A stretch of DNA of 64,000 bases from Sclerurus mexicanus (taxonomy: Eukaryota > Chordata > Aves > Passeriformes > Furnariidae). Positions 14,836 through 28,600 of this stretch are shown piece by piece (within the stretch, counting starts at the first letter, position 1; the number at the start of each line of letters is the position of its first letter). The notes beneath the pieces were generated by a model. The model was not told the origin of the DNA. It did not search any database and was given only the letters and a program-made list of their open reading frames with translations. The translations under genes were made by a program, and so were the position numbers. Where the stretch lies: contig VWZF01005181.1 in the NCBI GenBank assembly GCA_013396755.1, forward strand, positions 496,001 through 560,000, written 5' to 3'.

Positions 14836-17800
14836 TGTACCATGCAATTGGTACCTGCTAGCAGAACTAATCAAATACAAAACAGATAATAGAGGCTCAC
14901 AACGTCAGTGTGTCTACATAGCATTATGTGGATATATCTACAGATGTATACAGGCTGATGTTATAAGCATATACCATAGTGTATTACTGTCATAGCATAA
15001 TCCTTTCAAAAGGAAGACTCTTTCCCCAAATGATGTCCTGCTAGCATTTATCAGTTTTATTCTTCTAATGATTGATACTTTTTCCATGATGTGCCATTTG
15101 GTATGTGGGACTTTATGGATTTAACAGTTTTACTAATTTGAGAGGTTTCCTCCACACAATAAAATGGCTCAGTATGACAAAGGAAGTATCATAAATTAAT
15201 TGATTTGTCACCTATCAGAATGTAATCCAGCAGCGATTTCATTATTGGGGTTGTTTCCCTTCAATTATCTGCAAACTTAAAATGCTACATAACATTCCTG
15301 TATCAAATGACAGAGGAAAAAATGCAAACATGACTGGGTTTCACAACCCTCAGATTATTGGTGCTTCATATTAATTTTTATTCCTTACGGAAAAATATTT
15401 TTCGAGATAAACTGTTTTAAGTGAGCTTCGTCTCCCTGGAAGATGACAGATAAGATGTCCTGAAATTTCAGTATTTTAACATGTAACACTGATGTTATGG
15501 AGTGCTGCATGCATCCAACATGATGTGGTTTCTCTGTAAGACACATCCTTGTACCTATCGCTACTGGAGTCATCAAAGAGTTCTATCTCCCTATACTGAA
15601 TGTTGTGCTTCATATAATATTAGTTGCTGGCACCCCTCCAGGACTGCTTGACTTTCTGGTGAAAAAGTATCTCAGAAATGGTTATCAGGACTGGTCTCCT
15701 GGTTTTTATTGCAGTCATGCCTGGATGCTGAGGACCAGTTCTGCTGGGAATCTGCTTGATGATACACAAAGAGTTTGCGGCTTCTTGTATGAGTATTGGA
15801 ATAGATATTAGATAGATACAGCTTTCAGGCAGATAAAGAATTACATAAATTCGTACCCAGAAAGACGCCATGGTGTTACATTTTGAGTCCCATTTATTAA
15901 ATCTCACTCAATGGTGCAGTAAGTTCCATTTAACCTCTAAGAGATAGATCTCTTAGCAAGACACCAAATATTGATTTATGGGCTTTGGATACTTGAACAT
16001 CTACTGTCTTCCAAAGTAAATCAATCCTATTATTCATTATCATGTAAGTTTAAAAGGTCTACTTCTGGTTAATCTGAATTAGCCAGATTTCAGTTTCTAA
16101 ATGCTAAACTCTTTGTATACATGTAAGGCAGATAAATCATTCTAGTATCTCTTTTTCCCACCGTTTCCACTGGTTTTCAGCATCCTTTTACAAATGCAGA
16201 TGCCTGACCAATATGTTCAGCAGGTTGCCCTAGAGAGTACAACAATACTTCAACAGAAGATAAATGGAAGTTGGTGGAGTTTATCAAATTCTAGTCTGAG
16301 TCATAGAGAAGGCTTTATCTTGGTCACTTCTAGATTTTTTAAAAGGTTGATGATTATCTTCTGCTTAAATATTTACATTTTTGCTATAAAGAAGACTTTT
16401 CTCTGGTCACTCATTTTGTTTCTAGTTATGTAATACAGTAGTATGGATACCCAATGGCACAAAATAATAAGATACATGCTGTATTTAAGTGATCATAACT
16501 GATTAGGTCAGGGTCATCTGAGAACATACACCTCCTTTCTATCTTTTTTCTTTTGTGTATTGATTGTATAAAACATACAATCCACACATACAATTCTTTT
16601 ATGTCATACAGCAAATTGTTAAGTGGTTTATGGAGAGAATGAAACAGGATCTTTTATTTCTGTGATCTGGTATTGAGTTTACTTCATTTTCAAAATAACA
16701 TCAAGCATTGTGAATTTTATGAAGACAAAATGCAGAAAACATTAAATTGCATGAGTTAACTTTGTTGGCATCTCAGAACAGTATCTTGTTGGTCCCCTTC
16801 AGCATAACATTGGTATACACATCTTTGCAGAGAAACTATCTGAAAATATCAAAAAGAAGTTCTGAAATGTAATGTCTAAGGCAAGATAAGTTTTCATTAT
16901 GAAGGATAATACTAGCACACTGGTGTCTTATTGTTACAGGTCATCAAAAAACCACAAACATGAAAAGAACAAACAATATTGATTCATCCTTTATTCACTC
17001 ACAGCAGCATCAAGATGCAATTCTGACCTCAGTTATGTCTCAATATAGCCAAATTAACTCAGCAAAATTACACCAGTTTTAAGCTACATTGGGATCAAAA
17101 TGCCACCTTCAGTGTTTGTAACACTAAGTTTGAAGTAAAATCATTTCAAAGTTCTTCATCCTCATCAATGTATTCTTCCTTGGTTTTTCTATTTATGGGA
17201 CACATTACAGATCATACAAATAGGTAAAAGCAATAGAGAGGGAAATAATGAAGAATAAAAAGATCACTCCTTTTGAGATTACAGAATCAGTTGTGATGTT
17301 CTTTGGTACTCAAGATATCCAGTTTCTGACAATTGAGTGCAAAATCTGCTCCAAAGAAAGTAAAGAAAACACTGACCAGCACTTTGATATGCACTGCAAA
17401 TATCAAGCAAGCTATTTGCTTATAAACATGTCATCTTTCATTAGCACTTTTCCAGCTCTTGAGGAAATCCTGGTTCATGTAATGGGAAGTGCCCACAGTA
17501 AATGATCAGCTACCTACAGAAAAGTATGGCTTGCAAAAAAAGTCTTATCTAACTGACTAAAAAAAACCCCAAAACTTTGAGGGGTAATAGCTAAGCTCCT
17601 GTGGGAAAATTCTCCCCACATACTCAATTCTAATTGTTGTAAATTTATGGGTTTGTTTTATGTAACAGTAGTTAGATTTCGATATCTCAAGTAGCAGAAT
17701 ACACTGCCATCTACCTTCCCTTCAGTCAGTCATAGAAGTGGGTAACTATTTTGTCTTCTTAACTATATTGTATTTGCTGAAACTATGATTTCAGGATAAA

Positions 17801-19354
17801 TCCTCTCATTTGGAGAATTTACGCTGTACTTGGCAGAAGAATTTGGCCTCTAAAAAATTCTGTGTGCGTACCAAAAAACAGAGATGGGAGGGATAACAGT
17901 GGTGTCATTCTCTCTCTTGGGTTCCTGTCGCTGTTCCAGCTACTGCTAAAAACCAGAATGTTTTGTAGTGTCTATGTGTGTGTGGTGACATCTTTTCTTG
18001 GTAACTTGGTAGAATGTGATTCAGATGTTTACTCTCATTTTTATGCATATCTCTCAAAGTGACTCGACTCTTCATTAAGAGTCTCTTTAAAGTGTTGAAT
18101 ACTGTAGAGTCCCCTTCTCTCTATAGTGTTTGACAGCTTAAAGAGAAAATGCTAACAGCAGTCAGAATGTTTTATAATCCATTAGTTGCAACAGTCATTT
18201 TAAAATGGACTTGTAAACTCAAGTACTATTTAGAACATCAGATAATCGGGGTTTCCAGCATCTTTTGACTCATTTTTTACTTCTCCACACACTTGAGGTA
18301 CTGAGTCTAAGAAGAATCAAAATTCCTCATTCCACTTCTGTCCTGTGATTGCAGAGAAAAAATTAGCTTTTAATTTTCATTTGAATTAATTACATTAGAA
18401 GTGTCTGTAAGAAAATTAAGCAAATTTTTTTTTCCCCACAAAATTCTGTTGTGTCAAATGAAAACAAAGGAGGTTTTCCTTTTAATGGAAGTAGAAGAGT
18501 TCTCTTCTATTCAGAAATAAACTTGGTTGTTGTTTTTACTGGTGCATCAGATCAAACTGCAAACTGAGATGCTGGTATAGGAGCAATCAGGGGACCATGC
18601 TGAACCATGCTGGGGTTGTGTAGGGAAGGCCAGAGGTCAGGTGGAGTCATCCTCACTGGGTGATAAATGTGCTCCTGAGCTGCAAGGCAGCCTGTATTTG
18701 TCTGTGATCCTTGTCACAACCTCATGGTAAATTTACCACTCATAGATTATAGTTTTTGGTGTCCTCCACTGTACAGTGAGCAAGTGTCACTTTGGCTCTC
18801 CTGTGAGGCGAAGGAGATAAGTGTCCATGATTAATGATGTGGACACTATCTAGCAGCAGGAGCCCATCAACCTGTGACAATGTTCCATTCCATGGGCATT
18901 AAACTCCTAAATGCTGTCACAGTCCCGCAATAGATTGTAACAGACAGCAGGGAATGAGAAACAGGAAGGAGTTTCATAAACATTTTCTTTTCCCTTAAGT
19001 AGACGAATTTTACTAGTAGTTATTTTTGACTCTGTTATTATGTTAGACTCAAAAAAATGTTTGGAAAAAGCTTCCCACTGCTTCCCAATCTATTTGGCAA
19101 ATACCTATTCCTTTCTGGCTGTTCCTGTGGGAGTGTGATCATTACTGTGCTTTGTTTGCTAGTTTATTTTCTTACAAACGTGGTCAACAAAAGCCAGTGC
19201 TTCTCTGGGACTGGGGCATTTATTAACATAATTGCTGCAGGAACATACAGCTTTGGTCCTGGCTAGGTTTGACAGAAACAGTGGATGGCTTCTAAAGTCC
19301 TAGAATTGGCAGATATTTTAAAAGACTTCTTTTTTTCGTTCTTTCTTTCTACAG
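14836..19354. other. Noncoding; no gene seen
   Basis: AT-rich DNA without recognised repeats. Near 18,595-18,613 a 10-bp word (ACCATGCTGA/G) is repeated in tandem. Nothing else rises above background. Confidence 0.7.
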
Positions 19355-19622
19355 TATTTTGAACAAAATACTTAGAATTTCCCCTATAGCTACTGTCCCA
19401 AAAACACAGAGCATGAGGAAGCTGAAGTTGAACAGCCAGGTGAAAATATTAAAGGGAGACTGTCTGAGGCTTTTTGAAAATCTGAAGCTGGGAGGGGGGC
19501 TGAGGTCTGAGGTCACTGTGCCCTCTGTGCCCATGTGCTCACAGCAGAGCTGCTGCCACCCCAGGGCTACTGGGGCACCCAGCTGTGCCAGCCACAGACA
19601 GGGCAAGGATGGGTGCTGTCAG
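19355..19622 (+). other. Candidate exon, unknown product
   Basis: A strong plus-strand acceptor (a run of about 25 mostly pyrimidines, then CTACAG ending at 19,354) and a strong donor (TCAG/GTGAGC at 19,622/19,623) bracket 268 bp. One frame is open across the whole stretch and through the donor to a TGA at 19,644. There is no ATG at the start of that frame. The encoded stretch is K/R-rich at first, then Cys-rich (VPMCSQQSCCHPRATG), with no domain that I recognise. The minus strand is also open over much of it. Alternatives are an lncRNA exon or a chance pair of sites. Confidence 0.2.
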
Positions 19623-22600
19623 GTGAGCAAAGGCTCCTGCCTCTGAGCATTGCCCGATGAGGAAGGCATGCTGGAGGGAGGGGAGAGATGACAAGAAAGA
19701 GGAGACTGGCATTCATCAGAAGCGGCTGATGGTAAAAGGGCAAGTTTGCTTTGCTCTGGGAAGAGAGGCTATGGGGCCCGTGGGTCTCTGCTCTGAGTTC
19801 CCCTAGGGGGCCCCATCTAGGTCTTGAAGACGCAAATGAGCTTTAGTAAAGTGCAAAATCTGTGCAGCAAAGTCTACAGCCCTTTTCTCCTGGCCTAAAA
19901 ATCTCTGAGGCCAGGGGATGCAGCACAGCTCCCAGGGGCGCTACCAGAGCGTGGCTGTTTCTCTTCCTGGTGCTTTCACACACACTATCTTACACATTTC
20001 ATTTCCAATCACACGGCTTATAGTCAGCAGTGCAGTGCTCCCTGAGAAAGAGTTAATCTCGGAAGAACGACTTTTCACAACCCTGCTTAATAGACTCTGC
20101 TTTACTGAGAGTGCAGCAATGTGCAGTTAGGCAGCTGAATTTTAAGTAATTGTTTCTTTTTTCTGCTAAATCTACTTTTTTATTTATGTGGTACAGCTGT
20201 GGATGAGTATGATACAGAGCATTATATTCTTTCTCAGGTGTGAAAAAACAGCTGCATGAGTTATGAATGTGTCATTTTCACTTGAGTGTATTGATACATC
20301 CCATATGTTATTGACTTATGAAATGAATACTGACTGTAAAGAAGAAACATAATGAATAAAATAATTCAGGAAGATCCTAGCTGTAAAGTTTGCAAATGAA
20401 TTTGTTCAATTTTTTCCAAAAATCAAGGAACACAGTCCTAGATGTGATTTTGATACTCTAAATGTAGAGGTCAGCTGCAAAGTTCAGATCCCAGCTCCTG
20501 CATTCCATACAGAGTTATAGTCATGGGTTTTTTTACTGATCTGTGCCGGAATGCTCATTAAAATACCTTGTAGCAGAGAGGAAGTAGAGAAGGGAAGAGA
20601 TCACATCCCTGTAGCTTCTCATGATTATTTGTACCTTCAGCAAAGAACTTGAAAGCGGATTCAGAGATCCCAGCACTCCAAAACATCTCTTTGGACAGGA
20701 GCACAGTAAGACAGGCTGGGACTCTGTGGAGGAGGTACGTGTGGTATCTGACACATCGTCTGCCACGGAGATAAGTAGCACAGGACCCCTTTGGGAGTTG
20801 CACCTGCCAAAAGCTGTCCCAGCCTCTAATCATTTTCTTGATGCATGAAAAGAAGTGTAAAAAAGGGAAACTTTCTTCTGTTTTTGCTGCTTCTCTGACT
20901 GGAAGAAACTATTAGAGATACATTCTCTGAGGCACTGAATCGTTGTTTTGTGCCCTTAGGCACTAAAAACCCAAAGACCCTGGAATTGTTCAAATACAAT
21001 ATGAGTAAAAAAGCGCCTGCTTTTTGCCACCAGAACAATCCTGTGTTCACATAAGTTAAAACTGAAACAGCATCCTTAGATGCTGAGAATTCAAGAAGCT
21101 TTGGTTTTATGTATCCCCCTATTCAAAAAGTCTTTCACAAAAACAGTTTCTCTTGGTGATCTGAACCACGGGTTAAACTGGAGTCATTCTCTCACTGCTT
21201 CTAGAAGCAGCTATTTTTGTTACTACTGTTTGGACGTATTAGCACAATAATAATATCATGCAAAATTTAGACATTGTGAATTTTGAGCGTGCAGCAGAGT
21301 AGCTCTCCAACCCTATCTGGACTTTCTGGAGGTACTTTCTGGAGGAATTGCAATATATCGCAAGCTATATTGCAACAGTTTAGTAAGCAGCCATCCAGAC
21401 TGTACTCCTGTTGGCAACAAGAGCCCAGAAGGCTAACTGTGGCCTGCTGGCTAGACCTGCCTTTATCAGCAAGAAAAGAGCTTTAAAGAACTTACTATGG
21501 CTCTAATGTGTTAGCTGCACCAGCTTCAGGCCCTAGGTGATGGGTTCATTTTGTTACAGAGGGCACAGAGAAATGGAACACGGAGGCTGATTCTCACAGC
21601 AAAGGCAGCCAGTGTAAGAGAAGTGCTAGAAATTTAGAGGAAGAGACTGTGTGAGGGTGTTACTCCAGGAATTCCTTTCATTCTGTCAATCACTTTCCAA
21701 AATGGTGTATTCCAATTTCTAAAAATGCTGAAGTGACTTGGGTGATTCTGGGGGGAGGGGAGTAAGTCAAGGCAAATTATATTTCTTCTGCTGCAGTGTA
21801 ATTCCAGCGTTCTTTCACAGCTATAAATCTCTCTCAGAAAGCTTTGAAAGTCTTTTTGAGTGTTAAAAGCTTGGGTGGTCAAGGTCAGGTGAGTTCCTTC
21901 CTCCCTCTTTCCCCAGACAATGAATACTTTCAAGAGGCCTACCCTTCTAGTTAGGTTTCGTTATCTGCACTTTTATATCCCTCTCCCTACAGGAAACAAA
22001 GCAGCACATACAGCCAGATATGGGCTCCACCAGAGGACTGCATAATTCCTAGCACAGATTTAAAAGGGAAAAATCCTTCTTTTCTTTCCTTGCATATTCC
22101 CAGGAGACATGATCAATATCGAGTGAACCCACACAGACGCGGGTCCATTCACTCCCATATGGGATGATGCTGTCTCCTGAGCCATACCTGAGAATATAGT
22201 GTTGCACAAAAAACAAGCACCAACAACCACCTTCCAAAAGAGTAAAATACTCTGTTCTTAAAATTCTGAAAATCTTCTCTTGTCCGTATTCAGGTCCTGC
22301 TCCATTCCATTTTTCATTCACATGTGTCCAGTGTTGAATACCTGCTTTGATTTGTGAAAGAACGGCACACACTGTTACAGATAATAGGACACACTAGGCA
22401 TTTTGGCAGAGAGCAGCTTGAAAACACTGGCTTGCTCCACCAGGGTTTTTAAAGGTACAGGATGAAGTTCTGAAAGAAAGTTATACCTGCCTTTCCCATG
22501 GGTTACCTTAAAAATCTCCCATATACCTCTGTAAAAATGCTGCAGATTGCTGTGTTTCTCAAAGATTAAACTGCAGTCTGCAGCATATACATCATGTTAA

Positions 22601-25600
22601 TGCCTTTGATTTTTAAAATTCTTGTCTTCTTTTCAAGGTTTTATATTGATAAAATTTTTGTACCTTTGAAAATGGAGGTCTAATTATTAGGACCCTTCCA
22701 AGCCAGGTCTTGAGATGCTTGTTCGTATTATGAAATAGGGCCAAGGTTTAATCACAATTACCTGCCATGCTGAATATGATTTGTTCTGATCTATACTGAC
22801 AGGTCAGTTATGGTCATCATTATGTCAAGTCCAAATACAATAAAATTTCATAATGAAGGCAAGTGCACAGACAGTGAGTTTAAAGCAACAGAGTGCACCA
22901 TTTGTTGTACGTGTAAGAAGAGCTATCTCATGGAACTGTGTGTACTGGGCATGTAGAAGGAGATTGCAAAAGCTGTGAATGTTCAAATCCTTTCTGTACT
23001 TTATAGCTAAATCCCCGTTTAAGATGAGGTTTTATTGTCAGCAGACTTTTTTTAAGAGGTGCCATTCTTTCAGTGGGGTTTGAGAAGCAGGGGCATTCAT
23101 GGCTGCAGTAGGTATGTTCAAAGGATGAACTTTCAGAAATTGCCTGGGTTTCTGGACCTCTCAGAAAAGACATCACAGCTTTTAAAAGAGCTGGAACAGT
23201 GCCAGAACTACCTGTCTGCAGGATTTATTCTCGGCTCTGTACAGAGAGTCCCACCTTGTAAATCTAAACTGAATTAAGGATTGGATCCTAAATTCCTTTG
23301 GTTTCAACAAGACTTTGGATCTAAATAACCCTATATATCAGGATTTTAGTGGTGGACAGTCTAACTTATTGAAAAATCTTGTCAGTTGTGGCATCACGCC
23401 AGTAACTGATCAAATCAAAACCTTCAACTTCTTCCATATATCTACACAAAGCTTTTTACCCTCTTTTTTTTTCTCTTCCAGGAAAGAATTAGGAATATTT
23501 AAAATATAGATACTGTTGCTTTTGCCATTTCTTCCTTTCCTTTTTAAGGTGTCAAGATAGTTTTAATTGGACCTTGATTTTTTTCTTTCTTTATTCCTAT
23601 GCAGCATTCCCTCTCACTAAGATTTCAGTTTCTACGTGGGTTGTTATAGTAAAGGCAAATAGCTGTTTTTAAAAGAGAATATCTGTTTCTTAAAGCCAGG
23701 TTTTCTTAAAGACAGGTTTATAATTTTGGAAGACTAAATCTGGATTTCTGAATGTGTGGTGCTGGCATGCACACACACCTCCCCATCTCAGAGCTCCTCC
23801 GTTATGTTATATATTTGAACTGGTCTGTGTAATGAAGTCTTAAGAATAGAGTCACCATTTCCACAGCTGAAGTCGCCTATTCTATGGGTGCTCAGCAGAA
23901 GATAAGTTTGAATAGATCTCTTTGAGCACGTTCTGAAAATTCAATGCTTCCAGTAGAGAACAAAAGACCCGCAGTACCCAAATTGACGCTTTGGGATACA
24001 AACAAAAATGATTTTATGGGATCAGGATGCTGAGACAAAAGCATGGCATACATAAATGAGCAGGCTATAAACTTGTTACATATTGTTTATGTTTATGTTT
24101 GCTCTTGTCTAAATTTAGATCTTTCTTATACTTTGGCTGCACAAACACATCTGCCAAGGCATAATTCCTGCTCTTCTGCAGAGTCTCATTACCTGCATTT
24201 ATTAAAAACTGTGAATATTTTTGCTCTAAGTTTGCTCTGGCTTTAAGTAGGACTGTTCACGGTAACTATTTTGTGTCCAAAAGAGTGGTTTAGTGGGCTT
24301 TAGTCCTAGGCTTTAAGCACATATTTTGATGTTTGAGTGACTCGGACAAAAACCACTGTCTTCATTAAACAAGGTCACTTCTACAATATGATCTGTTGGC
24401 ATGATAACCATTCTGACTCGCCCAAAGCTTAGTCAGCCACCTGGATTTGCTTGATTTGACTCTGCGACTGGTGGTACACAAAAAAAAGAAGTTATATGGC
24501 CAACATCCACCTCATTTCCAGCATTGTGACCTTGGCTGAGCGCAGTATCTGTCACACATTTACAGCAGGACCCCAGATCCCACTTCTGACCTGGCTCAGA
24601 GCCACGTTTCCCTCTTGTCAGCTCTGCCTCACCCCACAATTGATGCTCTGTGGGTGCTCTCAGCCCAGTGTGGTCACAGTGTTCACGAGCCGGGTCCCCA
24701 CCCCAAACTCTTCCAGCAATTCTCAGCTTTGATTTCACTGGGAAACTGTCATCATCCTACTGTGTCATTAGGTCATTTCTAATTACTATAGAGTATTTGC
24801 AAGGGAATAGAGGCAGATATTACTGCTCTGAGTGTGCAAAAACTCTATATAAGATTAGTGTGTACAATGGAAAGGGAAATACAGGTGCTCTCCCGATGGT
24901 AGGAGGAAATTCCAAATGCCAAGAATGCTATTTAGGTGGGAGAAAATAATTACAGGGTGTGCTTCAGATTCTTCCTTTGTTTCACATAATTATTTCCTAT
25001 TTACTCCTTTGAACTATTGAGATGTTGAAGACAAAATCTGAGTAATTTTCCTTTTCTGTTAAACCTAGCAAGACAGTAGGAAAATATATCACATTTTTAG
25101 GATAAAGAATAAAAACAGCAGCTCTTACTAGCCTGACACCAGCTTTTAAGTGAACCACATGTTAAGAGATCTGCTGCACTGCCAAACACTAAACTCATCC
25201 ACTCTCTGGTGTGTCTCCTACACAGAAGTCAGAGTGCAAATTCCCCATTCGTATGTATTGACAGTGGAAAAATAGGCTGGCATTTGCACAGAGGGAAGCA
25301 AGTATGAAAATTCTCAGTATAGACTCACAGAACATGCTAAAACCAAATGCCCAGCTGCAATAAAAATGTAGAACGACTAAGAGACCCTGGCTGTAGTTTT
25401 GTTAAAGCCATGTTTAAAGAGGTCAGGGAATAATAATTCTACCGCTCCTTTTGCACCCCACATCTCTCTCCTTAGTTTCAAGTGGGAAATGTCACCAGCA
25501 CCTCCAAGCATATAAAAAAACCCTTGCTGGTTTCTACTGCTGGCAGCTTCTTTAGTCTGCACAGATGGGGCACTTCTCTCTGAAAAATCATGCCATAAAT

Positions 25601-28600
25601 TGCGCAGACACTCAGCTGTTGTGATTCTGTCCTTGCTGCCCATTTCCCACTCCCTTTCTGCCAAAGAAGATTCCCCTTTTCCAAAGTAGCGTAAAGAAAT
25701 TCCCCCATTTCTACTGAAATTGAGAAACAATTATTTCACTCTTTTCTATGGCTATTTAACAACCTCCTTTAGCAAAGTTTACTAAATAACAATGCTGTCT
25801 TCACCACATCCAATCACTCAAAACTTTGGAAAGAGGTTGTTTCAGGAAGTCTGTCCTGCTACAGGGGACCCAGATATTCGGTGTCCCTTGGAGGAAGTGC
25901 AAACCCAAAAGATGCCTGCTTCATCCAAGAACACAGCTGTCAGTTGAGTGTTTCCTCATAATCAACATGTGCACGTGTAGACCTATGTTCTAAGACTCTC
26001 CATGGGCTTTGGTTTCTTCATTGTAGCTGAAAAACCTTCACCATGAGTTTTGTGTGATCTTTGTTTCTCTGTGTGTTTGGTAGCGTCTAATTACACACTG
26101 GTAATAAGGGGGAAGAGAATAGATCTTTGCATGACTGTTTATAACTCGCTAAGGTTTGCAGCAAGGGGAGGAATGGAAGTGTGGCTCCTGGGAGAGACCA
26201 TGGACCAGAAACACTGCCAGAGTCCACATGGGTAGAGGCTGGAGTTACCTTCTCTGTGCCCAAACATAACTGCTCTTTGAGCATGCTCCAGAGGAGCGTG
26301 CGCATGCCTGGCCCTTTGGAATACAAGCTTGGGAGTAATGAAATTTTCTGTTTCACTCCAGTCTGGTTCTGGAGGCTTTGCTTTTTGACTTTGTTCTCTC
26401 ATTTGAGTCTGTAGATTTAGTACAACTGGGAATTCTAGATTGTCTTTCTCCTAACCTTCAATATTATGTATTAGTGTCTGCAGTTCTGCAGAATTTCTAT
26501 GGCTTGTTACAGTTATACATATATTTTAAGATTTCTTTCTTTGCTACATTGTTAGGTTGACAAATTAATAGTCTTTGTCAGAGTTATGTTTAAATGATAT
26601 ATGCAACTGGGTGTCAAGTTTCCTTAGTAGCTCAGCTTTCAAGCATCTTGAAGTAGTGACAAGGCTAAAGTACTCGTTTGCTTTAAAAACAGGAACTTTA
26701 TAAGCTTTAAGTATAATTTTTTATTTATTTTCATAGTTATTTGCCTAGATAGAGGAATGGACTTTAAAACTGGGACTGGAAAAGACTTGCCCTTGAGACC
26801 AGTAAAAAAGTCTTTGGGTCCATTCTTTACATAACAAGAAGAAACTTTCACTGACTATTTGGCAGTCCATGTGTTTTAGCAGGCTTGTTTCCTTCAGGCT
26901 TGTCTGTGAGAAAATTCCAGCAAAGTAAATTATATAATCTGTCTGAAACTACAAAGCTAGTGAGAAGTTTTATGCAGTTTCGCTTGCCATGATTAAATTT
27001 GAGTTCAAATAAGATGTAAGATGTGAAATGGATATGTGGTATTAGAGATTTTTTTAATACACCTTCGGAGTATTTACTTATAATAAAAGCATTTATGTGC
27101 ATTGCAAGCCCCTTAATACAAAGCCTGCAAATGGGACCATTTAAGTCAGACCAGCACTTGTCCTTCTTATCTCATCTCAAAATATGTAGTCAGAGGCAGT
27201 TCAGTATCCCCAGAAATTTTAATTACACATTCATAAATGAAAGAATGATACAACTTGGCAGTCTTGGCATTAACCTCCCTGGTTTAGAACAAGGCAGTGA
27301 CACATCACTGGAGCCAATTTCATTGTTGAACATTTCCATATGCTAATAACAGGAGTAATGGGAAAGCTTATATTGTTCTGTGTAAAAGGTAAAATAAAAA
27401 ATAAATGGAATATAACACTGAATTTATGCTTTTTCTTCCCATAGAATAATAATACTTCTTTACATGGTTCTAAGGTAAAAATGTTTTTATCAAATCGTTG
27501 TTTTCTCTTGTGACTCACAAAGAGAAAGTATGGGAGCTGTTAAGGAAAAACTGCGGGTCTATTAAATTTACATTCATACCAACATCAGCATTAAAGACTT
27601 TGGGGCTCATTTCTCATTTGCTGCAATGCAAATGTATTCCATACTTTACAAACACTTCAAGGCTGTTTTCTACTTCCAGAACTGTGAAAAGTGCCCAGAG
27701 GGTAAGCAAGAATCAACAATTAGCCTGTAGCCAAAGCCTCCAGCCTCCAGGGTTTGGACTTTGGAGAAAACATCTGTAACACGTCCTCAAGATCCCAGTC
27801 TTTCCAATGTATTATTCTAAACTTGTAGTACTGTCAAATCAACAGGGAAAAAAACGGCTGTTTGAGGGTTAGGCATGAAAGTGCCAGTACCTGCACCTCC
27901 TTTTCCATATTTTTAGTTAACTTTCTAAGTTTTTGAAAGAGTCCTAGCAGACTTTCTCATAATCTGCTTTATTAGCCCACTGTACTCGGCTGATAGCTTG
28001 TACAAGTGACCGATAAGCCACTCAGGTCAGAGCAGGTGGTTTCTGACGTGACCTGTATGTGCTGCGTCTGAAGACAACATGCTTTGGTAACAAAACCTGG
28101 AGAATTTGAAGGTTCATGATTAAGTGATCTAGGCCCACCAGAAGCACATTTTCCACACAACATATATCCTCTGTTATGATTGGGTACTTCTTTTCCCATT
28201 TAGACTCTCTTAGAGCAGCAGAGTTCTTGAGTCCTGTTTTTCCTAGTGTCACTCAGCTGTGTCCATCTATGATTCTGTGAAGTCAGAATGAGCATAAATA
28301 GCTATTAGCATGTGCCGTGCTTCCTTCCTTGGAAGAATTATAAGGAAAATAGGCAGACACTGGCATGCCCAATGATTTACTCTTGGTTCTGGACTCCACC
28401 CAAAAAGCCTTTCTCTGGGATTATGCAATACTTCGGGAAACACAGAGATTCAAAATCTCTTGTCCCACACAAGAGTTGGGTTGGAGAAGAGGTCTCTAGC
28501 ATCTCTACATATGGCCACTGAAGATGGATTTCAGCACTTGGAGTTAGAAATGTTTTGTCATAGCAAGGATTAAAAGATCTTTAAAAACTGCTCAATACAA

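Noticed and set aside
22049..22372. 107-codon minus-strand open frame, briefly considered as an old viral or gene remnant
   Set aside because: No recognisable family motif and ordinary local composition; nothing supports an integrated virus.
28262..28280. CTATGATTCTGTGAA, like a CR1 3' tail
   Set aside because: The preceding bases do not match any CR1 3' end that I know; an isolated 15-mer is not enough.
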